Of a DNA stretch of 64,000 nucleotides, positions 36,357 through 43,900 are shown in pieces (within the stretch, counting starts at the first letter, position 1; every line of letters starts with the position of its first letter). The notes beneath the pieces are model-generated. The model made no database searches, was not told where the DNA came from, and saw nothing but the letters and a program-made list of their open reading frames with translations. The position numbers and the translations under genes were made by a program. Where the stretch lies: positions 179,617-243,616 of the forward strand of contig NZ_JAICBX010000006.1 of assembly GCF_019492055.1 (NCBI RefSeq), in the 5' to 3' direction. The stretch is from Flavimaribacter sediminis. GTDB lineage: Bacteria; Pseudomonadota; Alphaproteobacteria; Rhizobiales; Rhizobiaceae.

Positions 36357-37616
36357 ATGACTGAACTGGGCGAATCCAAACCGAACGTCATCGTCATCGG
36401 CGCAGGCATTGTCGGCCTGTCGACCGCGCTCAGCCTGCAGATGCGCGGGCAGCGAACACTCGTGATCGATCGCGAAGGCTTTGCGGCCGGCGCATCGAGA
36501 GGCAATGCCGGCGCATTTGCGTTCTCTGACATCATTCCACTCGCGTCACCGGGCGTGTTTCGCCATGCGCCCGCCTGGCTGATGGATCCAGGCGGCCCAC
36601 TGACGATTCCGCCGGCCTACGCCTTCAAGATATTGCCGTGGCTCCTCCGCTTCAGTCGCGCGTCACGCCCATCCGAGATGACGCGCGGCGTCGCCGCGCA
36701 ATCCGCGCTCATGAATCACTCAAAAAAGACACTTCTGGATTTCCTCAGGGACGCCGGCCTCGGGAATATGTTGCGGCGCGAGGGCAATCTTCAGGTCTAC
36801 GAAAGCGACCGCGAGTTCGAGGCGTCGCTTCCGCATTGGCAAGCGCGGGAGAACCAGTTGATTCCGTTCAGGCACATCGAGGGCGTGGACGCGATCGCGG
36901 AAGTGCAGCCGGGCCTTTCGTCCCGGTTTACACGGGCGACCTTTTCGCCGGAATGGTACAGCGTCGACGATCCGCTCGACTACACGCTCAATGTCGCTGA
37001 AAAATTCCAGGATCGCGGCGGCAAGTTCGCCATCGCCGAAGCAACCTCCGTGACAGCCGACCACGAGACGGCGAGCATCCGCTGCGCAGACGGTCGGGTT
37101 CTGGTTGCAGACAAGGTCGTAATATGCGCCGGAGCATGGTCGCGACCGTTGGCGCGCTCGCTGGGCGACCGCATACCGCTTGAAACCGAGCGCGGTTACA
37201 ACACCACCCTGCCGCCTGATGCACTCGATCTGCGAATGCAGATAACCTTTGGCGGACACGGCTTTGTCGTCACCAGGCTGTCAAGCGGAATACGCGTCGG
37301 CGGAGCGGTCGAACTCGGCGGTCTGGACCTGCCTGCGAATATGCGCCGCGCCGAAATTCTCTTGAACAAGGCGAAAGACTTCCTGCCCGGTTTGCGCATC
37401 GGGGACGGCGTTCAATGGATGGGGTTCCGCCCTTCCCTGCCTGATAGCCTGCCGGTCATCGGCATGGCCAGAGGCACGAACAGGGTCATATATGGTTTCG
37501 GCCACGGGCATCTCGGCCTCACGCAGTCGGCCGGCACGGCGAGCCTCATCACGGAGCTTGCGCTTGGCGAGCCGGCTTCGATCGACCTGACCCCGTTCCG
37601 CGCCGACAGGTTCTGA
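36357..37616 (+). CDS. hypO: FAD-dependent D-amino acid oxidoreductase, probable D-hydroxyproline dehydrogenase
   Basis: 419 residues of the DadA/DAO family. The dinucleotide site is IVIGAGIVGLSTALSL near residue 12, followed by the RGNAGAFAFSDIIPLA loop typical of D-amino acid dehydrogenases; the C terminus has the second FAD contact around FGHGHLGLTQSAGTA. In this cluster it should oxidise cis-4-hydroxy-D-proline, made by the epimerase, to 1-pyrroline-4-hydroxy-2-carboxylate. It lies 72 bases after the deaminase gene and 9 bases before the epimerase gene. Confidence 0.82.
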   Translation: MTELGESKPNVIVIGAGIVGLSTALSLQMRGQRTLVIDREGFAAGASRGNAGAFAFSDIIPLASPGVFRHAPAWLMDPGGPLTIPPAYAFKILPWLLRFSRASRPSEMTRGVAAQSALMNHSKKTLLDFLRDAGLGNMLRREGNLQVYESDREFEASLPHWQARENQLIPFRHIEGVDAIAEVQPGLSSRFTRATFSPEWYSVDDPLDYTLNVAEKFQDRGGKFAIAEATSVTADHETASIRCADGRVLVADKVVICAGAWSRPLARSLGDRIPLETERGYNTTLPPDALDLRMQITFGGHGFVVTRLSSGIRVGGAVELGGLDLPANMRRAEILLNKAKDFLPGLRIGDGVQWMGFRPSLPDSLPVIGMARGTNRVIYGFGHGHLGLTQSAGTASLITELALGEPASIDLTPFRADRF

Positions 37617-37625
37617 AGGAAACGC

Positions 37626-38627
37626 ATGGCAAGTCACAGCTTCTTCTGCATCGATGGCCACACCTGTGGAAACCCGGTTCGCCTGGTCGCCGGCGGCGCG
37701 CCGCAATTGTCCGGCGCCACCATGCTTGAGAGGCGAGCGCACTTTCTGGCCGAATATGACTGGGTTCGCACCGGTCTGATGTTCGAGCCGCGCGGACATG
37801 ACCAGATGTCCGGCTCCATACTCTATCCGCCCTGCCGCGACGATTGCGACGTTGGCGTGCTGTTCATCGAAACATCGGGCTGCCTTCCGATGTGCGGCCA
37901 CGGAACCATTGGAACCGTCACAATGGCCGTCGAGCACGGCCTGGTCACTCCGGCTACGCCCGGGCAATTGCGACTGGATACGCCGGCGGGACGCGTTCTT
38001 GCCGATTACCGCATGGAGGCTGGACGCGTCGAAGAGGTCCGATTGCGCAACGTGCCGGCGTTCCTCCATTCGACGGAGTTGACGGCGGAGTGTCCGGGCC
38101 TTGGAGAAATCGTTGTCGACGTCGCCTATGGCGGCAATTTCTACGCTGTCGTCGAGAGTCAGAAAAACTTCTCCGACATTGCCGATTTCAAGGCGATTGA
38201 CCTGATCCGCTACAGCCCGCTGTTGCGAAAAGCGCTCAACGAGAAATACGAATTCAGGCATCCCGAACACCCCGAAATCAGCGGTCTCAGTCACATTCTG
38301 TGGACAGGCGCTCCAAATCACCCGGAAGCCAGCGCCCGCAACGCCGTCTTCTACGGAGACAAGGCGATAGACCGTTCGCCCTGCGGAACCGGCACATCCG
38401 CACGTATGGCGCAATGGGCGGCCAAGGGGCGCCTTCAGCCCGGAGACGACTTCATCCACGAAAGCATCATCGGATCGCTGTTCAAAGGACGCGTCGAAGA
38501 CCGGGTGAAAGTCGGCGCCTATGACGCGATCGTTCCATCCATCGGCGGATGGGCCAGAATGCATGGTCTGAACACGATATTCATCGATGATCGTGACCCA
38601 TATCGCCATGGATTCGTCGTCGAGTAA
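37626..38627 (+). CDS. 4-hydroxyproline 2-epimerase
   Basis: 333-residue member of the proline racemase family. Both catalytic cysteines are present, in LPMCGHGTIG (about residue 90) and DRSPCGTGTSARM (about residue 252), which marks an epimerase rather than a trans-3-hydroxyproline dehydratase (which has Thr at the second site). It interconverts trans-4-hydroxy-L-proline and cis-4-hydroxy-D-proline, the entry step of the pathway. It starts with SFFCIDGHTCGNPVRLV, as the family does. Last gene of the operon; no ABC transporter or semialdehyde dehydrogenase gene follows. Confidence 0.88.
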   Translation: MASHSFFCIDGHTCGNPVRLVAGGAPQLSGATMLERRAHFLAEYDWVRTGLMFEPRGHDQMSGSILYPPCRDDCDVGVLFIETSGCLPMCGHGTIGTVTMAVEHGLVTPATPGQLRLDTPAGRVLADYRMEAGRVEEVRLRNVPAFLHSTELTAECPGLGEIVVDVAYGGNFYAVVESQKNFSDIADFKAIDLIRYSPLLRKALNEKYEFRHPEHPEISGLSHILWTGAPNHPEASARNAVFYGDKAIDRSPCGTGTSARMAQWAAKGRLQPGDDFIHESIIGSLFKGRVEDRVKVGAYDAIVPSIGGWARMHGLNTIFIDDRDPYRHGFVVE

Positions 38628-39010
38628 GACCACAGAAGTCACATGACTGTAACATTTCACTACATATCAATGGTTGCATTGCGCGCCATATCTCCGCCCG
38701 GGCAGCGGCCCCTGCCGTGACGAAAGGTCGTCACACCGGCTCGCTGCCGCAACGGTCCGACGCAGCGAATCAATTGCGGCGCAACATGTCCCCACAACTG
38801 CGAACTTCAGCCTGCGGCCGCAGGAACAGAGGCGGATATCGACCAATATTTTATTTCGAATGAATATTTTTTGTGACAGGCAGGATATTTTGCGCCGCAT
38901 CCGCGTCCCGTCTCTTATCCCATTGATTTCGAAGCGTTTTATTCGGAGTAACGCCCTAAAAACAACCGCCGCCAGATTGCGCTCGCATCTGTATCGAACG
39001 CGCGGATATC
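38628..39010. other. intergenic region before the DprA-like/NTPase island
   Basis: 383 bases without a convincing gene. It contains a 7-bp inverted repeat GTGACGA-AAGG-TCGTCAC (38717-38734) and a 14-bp perfect palindrome CCTGCGGCCGCAGG (38811-38824), followed by an AT-rich stretch (about 38840-38895) that could hold the promoter of the island. An open frame from 38674 runs through here but lacks a ribosome site and family features. Confidence 0.5.
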
Positions 39011-39352
39011 ATGGCCTTTCCTGCATATGCGCTTATCCCCACCGGCGACGGCCGACATTGCTGGCGTATCGTTTTTTCCCATGGTATTCAGGGGGATGGC
39101 GAAATGGTGGAGACTGAACCCCTGTCAAAAGACATACAGCAACGGCGAGGTTATCGGGACAGTTTCCTGCATATGACTAGATTTGTTGAGGCGACACGAA
39201 TGAATATTACCGGACATGCTAGCGCATGGGTTGCGGGCGGCGAACGCTTGCACACACAGATTCCAGCAGATTTGATCTATCGCAGCCTATCGACTGAATT
39301 TCCGCGCGGCTTTATTCGCTTTTCGGGCGACAACCCCTCTATCGCGCCATGA
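39011..39352 (+). CDS. possible small protein coupled to the DprA-like gene
   Basis: 113 residues at most; ATG codons at 39011, 39103, 39172 and 39202 are in frame and none has a strong ribosome site. The C-terminal part (NITGHASAWVAGGERLHTQI, then RGFIRFSGDNPSIAP) is protein-like. Its stop overlaps the start of the DprA-like gene as ATGA, the same coupling seen between real operon members in this window, and this is the main reason to list it. No family is recognised. Confidence 0.4.
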   Translation: MAFPAYALIPTGDGRHCWRIVFSHGIQGDGEMVETEPLSKDIQQRRGYRDSFLHMTRFVEATRMNITGHASAWVAGGERLHTQIPADLIYRSLSTEFPRGFIRFSGDNPSIAP

Positions 39353-40239
39353 CGTTCGCAATGCAGTTTTTCGAAGGGCCGGCGCTTCAACCGATATCTC
39401 CCATGCGGGAAATCGGCGCCTACGAGTCGCTCTGGCTCGAGCCTGGATGCAATTTCACGTCCATCGCCGGACAGTTCGCCAAGAACCCCTCGGCGCTCCC
39501 CTCGAATTTCGCCAGCCTCGAAAATCGCGAAGAATGCGCCGCCGGCGTTCTGGAATATTTTCGGCTGGCCGGCATCGATCGCTACGGCGTGCGAATCCAT
39601 CGCGCCGGCGACTATCCCCAAAAGCTGAGAGAAGCGCGCACGCCAGTCGAACTCCTTTACTACCAGGGCACCTGGGAACTGGTCGAAACGGACTGCATCG
39701 CTGTGATCGGCGGCGAGAACGCTTCCTGGTCAGGCGTCAATCTCGCCGACAAGATGGCGCGCGTCCTCGCCATGATGGATTATACCGTCGTATCCGGCCT
39801 TGGAACAACCGCGGACATGACGGCTCACAGGGCTGCGATAGACGCTGGCGGCAATGTCATCGCCGTCACCAGTTCACCGCTCGGCGACATGACCGGCCTC
39901 GTCAGTCAGGAAGTCTACGAGACGATTGCCCGGAGCTATCTCATCGCGACGCCGGTTCCCGTTTTGCGCTACCAGAAGCGCAAACAGAGCGACATGAAAT
40001 CGTTCAGGTCCCAGATGTACGAGATGATGAGCGCGCTGACAGCCGCAACGATCATCGTCGACGCGGAAGATGATTCCGATGTCCTCATCCAGGCAAAAGC
40101 TGCGCTGTACCAGGGACGCAAGCTGTTCATTCCTGATTTCTGCTTCCAGCGCCGGGACATCAGATGGCCCCGGTTTTACGAGGATCTTGGAGCCATCCGA
40201 ATACGAGAACCCGCCGATATCTGGAGGAATCTTGAATAA
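39349..40239 (+). CDS. DprA-like Rossmann-fold protein, diverged
   Basis: 296 residues resembling the DNA-processing protein DprA/Smf. The order of elements is conserved: PVELLYYQG, then IAVIGG, YTVVSGLG, TAHRAAIDAGGNVIAV, MSALTAATIIVDAE, and ALYQGRKLFI. However, motifs that are usually strict are changed: the G-S/T-R loop reads GGENAS, the A-x-GID loop reads GTTADMTAH, and the P-x-RN loop reads FRSQMYEMM. Canonical DprA loads RecA onto single-stranded DNA in transformation; these changes suggest a different or lost activity. It overlaps the phosphoribosyltransferase gene by eight bases, and a NACHT gene follows. A housekeeping dprA is more likely elsewhere in the genome. Confidence 0.8.
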   Translation: MTFAMQFFEGPALQPISPMREIGAYESLWLEPGCNFTSIAGQFAKNPSALPSNFASLENREECAAGVLEYFRLAGIDRYGVRIHRAGDYPQKLREARTPVELLYYQGTWELVETDCIAVIGGENASWSGVNLADKMARVLAMMDYTVVSGLGTTADMTAHRAAIDAGGNVIAVTSSPLGDMTGLVSQEVYETIARSYLIATPVPVLRYQKRKQSDMKSFRSQMYEMMSALTAATIIVDAEDDSDVLIQAKAALYQGRKLFIPDFCFQRRDIRWPRFYEDLGAIRIREPADIWRNLE

Positions 40240-40858
40240 GATCAGGTTCCGCGAAATCGACAGTTCCAATATCGCCGACTACGATTTCCTGAGGAACGAC
40301 GACAAATGCCTCTTCCTCTTCGAATATACCTCCGGCAGTCATTTCAGCGGCGGCCAGACAAACCAGCTCATTGCTGATCTGTCGATTTCTCCGAAACACC
40401 GCTTCAAGCCGGCTTACGCGCGCAAGCAGGAAGCGCTGCGCAAATGCAGCGCCTATTTGCATAACGCCATCAACTGGGCCGAGATCGGGAAGATGACCTT
40501 TGTGCCCGTGCCGCCCGCGCGCGAGGCGAGCGATCCCGACTTTGACGACTACATCACGCGAATGTGCCAGAACATCCATCCCGACGCCGATCTGGACATT
40601 CGCGACCTCATCATAAAATCGCGCCCGGAGCCTGTTTCGGAAGAACCCCCGCTGCCGGACATTCTTCGCAATATCCTCGTTGTAAACCAGGAAAGGCTAA
40701 AGCCAGCGCCAAAGCAGATCGTCATCGTGGACGACGTGCTGAAAACCGGAAGTCATTTTCGCGTGATGCATGATTTGCTGCAGGACCAGTTTCCTGCTGC
40801 TCTGATCTATGGCGTATTCATAGCGAGAAGAATTGTTTCACAGATAGACGCACACTAA
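40232..40858 (+). CDS. phosphoribosyltransferase-like protein (ComF type)
   Basis: 208 residues. The PRPP-binding motif is IVIVDDVLKTGSHF (about residues 168-181), preceded by FVPVPPAREASDPDFDDYI, the usual first conserved block. The zinc-ribbon of true ComF proteins is absent. The start is TTG at 40232, because GGAGG lies four bases before it and the reading overlaps the DprA-like stop by eight bases; no ATG lies between there and the conserved part. DprA-like and PRTase genes paired in this way occur outside competence clusters; I recall them being discussed as candidate conflict modules, but could not check that here. Confidence 0.8.
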   Translation: MNKIRFREIDSSNIADYDFLRNDDKCLFLFEYTSGSHFSGGQTNQLIADLSISPKHRFKPAYARKQEALRKCSAYLHNAINWAEIGKMTFVPVPPAREASDPDFDDYITRMCQNIHPDADLDIRDLIIKSRPEPVSEEPPLPDILRNILVVNQERLKPAPKQIVIVDDVLKTGSHFRVMHDLLQDQFPAALIYGVFIARRIVSQIDAH

Positions 40859-40986
40859 TAAAGATATATTCTTCATCGATTTAAAGCTCTAACGTGTATC
40901 AGAAGCAAATATTGCGACCTCCCGGTATCTTGCGTTATTCACGACAATATGTTTCCTGCAAAACATCTAGTGAAGGTGGGCTTTGC

Positions 40987-43900
40987 ATGATACTCGACAG
41001 ATCGTCGGTGACCGAATGGCTTGAGGCAATCAAAGCCAATGGTCAGACCGGTCAGGAAGCGTTTGCGCATTGCGAGCGGCTGTGCCGGCTGATCGATCCG
41101 TCGCGTGAGAATCATATTCCGCTAAGACATGCGGCCCCTGCCTCCTATCCCGATGACTCGTCGAGCACCGCGATGGAGGCTTTCGAATCCTGGCGCCGCC
41201 GGATCAACGACCAAATTGCCGACGCCGGCGGTCAATTCCGGCTCGAGGTCACGGATCACGAGGGCGTTCCCTTCAATCAGGTTCTGTGCTGGTTCGAGGG
41301 CGAAGACCTGCCTGAAACCGCCGCCTCAGCGTCTACTCCGGAACCTGAAGTAAAAACACAAAATCCCCTGCCCCCGAAACACGTCCAACCGTCCAGCGCG
41401 CCCAAAACCTCGCCTGCCGTTTCGACGAAAGGCGCGATGCAGCACCTGACGGAATGGCTGTCGGACGAAGATAAGTCCCCTGTTTTGCTCCTTTTGGGCG
41501 AATACGGAACCGGCAAATCGACGCTTTGCCGTGATATTTCTGAACGCCTGTCGCGGGAGGATTTCGACTACGAGACGGTCTATCTGGACCTGAAGCAGGC
41601 GCGACAACTTTTCTACAGCGAGACGCCCAGTCTGCGAAGCCGCCGTTTTCGCGCCGACGACATACGTCTGTTGATCGATACGCTCGCCGAAATCGACGGT
41701 TACGCGTCCGAAGAGGTCTATGCGAAGATCAACGCCGGCAATTGCGTCGTCATTTGCGACGGGCTGGACGAGATCGGAGCAGCGCTCCACCCGGACGAAA
41801 CCGCAAGCCTGTTTCAGGCGCTTGTGGCGTTTCTCTCCATCGGCGCAGCGCACTCGACCTCCAATCGTCTGCTTGTGTCTTGCCGCAGCCACCATTTCCG
41901 CAATAAACGCCAAATCGCCGCGCTGATCGGCAATTTGAAGAATGTCTCTGCGCCGGAGATCGTGTCGACCGAACTTCTGGAGCCGGAAGACCTTCGCGAA
42001 GCCCTGATCGAGCTGACCAGCGACGCGGAGCAGTCCCAACAGACGCTCCAGGCTCTCAACGGGCTCGCCGTCATGGCCCGGCGGCCATCCTGGCTGCATG
42101 CGATCGCACAGCGCCTGGAGGCCCTGGACGCAGAACGGCGAAACACCGGCTCCGTTAATCTTGCAAGACTGTTTGACGATCTGATCGACGACGCTCTGGC
42201 GGCGGAAGAAAACCGCCAGATTTTCGACTCGGACATCAAGAAGCAGATGATGGTCACTCTGGCCGGAGAAATGTGGGATTCGGGCCGCGCCGCCTGGTCA
42301 GCGTCGGAGCTCAACGCGTGGCTGGACGCGCAGTTGCGCACCGACGAGCGGATGAACGATATCTACGCCTCTTCCTACAAGGGCAAGGCGCGTGAATTGC
42401 TTTACGAGGATCTGCGCACCACGACGTTTCTGGTTCGTGGCGACGATGATCTCTTCCGGTTCTCGGACACTCCGATCAGGGCGTTTTTTCTCGCCGCGCA
42501 TCTGTTCAAGTCAACCGGCGAAGGACGTTTCGACGCCTGGGAGGCCAACGATACGGACCATGACGTCCAGATTTTCATTACGGATCTGATCTTCAACAAG
42601 GCGTCGCAGAAAGAACGCAAGGCGTTTCTGCAAAGCATCGGGAAGATCCTGTCGGAACCCTACAAACCGATGTCGTCGGACCTCGCATTCGGCATTGCGC
42701 TCCAGGCTCAGGAGCGCGGCGATCCGGATGCGCCCAAGGGCGGCTTCCAGATGCCGGGCGTGGATCTTTCCCATCTCGGCAAAAAATCGCGCCTGTCAGG
42801 ATACGACTTCGCCGGATCGAATTTTGCGGGCGCAACCCTGTCCAACGCGCACATAGCCAACGCCAGTTTCCGGGATTGCGATCTGCAGGGCGCGCGTTTC
42901 GAGAATTGCCGGTTCGATGAAGTGGATTTCTCTTCTGCGAAGCTGGATAAAGCGGCCATAACCGAATGTACCTTCCGGCGTTGCGAACTGAAGGACGCAG
43001 ATCTGCAGAAAGCCACCTGCACGCAAAATCTGGTCGTCCATTGCGATGGCCTTGAAAAGGAGGCGCGCACGGAGCTGATCGCCGGCGGGAACAGCGTTGC
43101 GCCTGCAACGGCTGCAGAATGGCGCAGGATAAATGTGCGGCGCGAACATCTGGCGAGGCGTCCGGAAGCAGACCGCAACATTACGACATGCATCTATAGC
43201 CCTGACGGAAAACTGGTGCTTTCGGCTTGCGACGACGGCGCAATGCACATCTGGAACAGCGAGACCGGAATAGAGCTCGTGTCCCTCAAAGGGCATGCCG
43301 CGGCCGTCCGAAGCTGCGCTTTCAGCCCTGACGGACGCCTTGTCGCATCCTGCTCCGACGACGCCACGATCAGGCTGTGGGACGCAGGCTCCGGAAAGGA
43401 GAAAACCGTCTTTCGCGGCCATACGCTCGCTGTGACCTGTTGCGCGTTCAACAAGGCTGGCTCGCTGCTCGTCACGGGCTCGCAAGACACGCTGCTGAAA
43501 GTTTGGGACTGCAAATCGGGAAAACTCGTCCGCACGCTCGCCGGGCACGATGAAGCGATTACGGATTGCGACATCAACGCCGCCGAGACAATCATCATCT
43601 CGGCGTCAGCCGATCGCACTCTGCGCTTCTGGGACACCGCCTCAGGCGAGGAATGTTTCCCGGCCGGCGAACATGAAGCCGCAGTCATGGAATGCGCCTT
43701 TTCCTCGACGGGCGGCCGCGTCGTCACGTCCACGGAAGACAATCTGCTGCACCTGTGGGACGGCGCCACCGGCAAGGCCATCGCCATCCTTCCTGACCAT
43801 GAGGACAGCATCACCAGGGTAGCGTTTGCTCCGGGCGACAAGTCGATCGTGTCCGCATCAAAGGATTCGACCATTCGAGTCTGGGACGCGGATTCAGGTG

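Noticed and set aside
37281..38660. 459-residue minus-strand frame over the oxidoreductase and epimerase genes
   Set aside because: Lies antisense to two well-supported enzymes whose catalytic motifs are intact.
38674..39117. 147-residue plus-strand frame ahead of the DprA-like island
   Set aside because: No ribosome site, basic low-quality composition, and it runs through palindromes and AT-rich promoter-like sequence.
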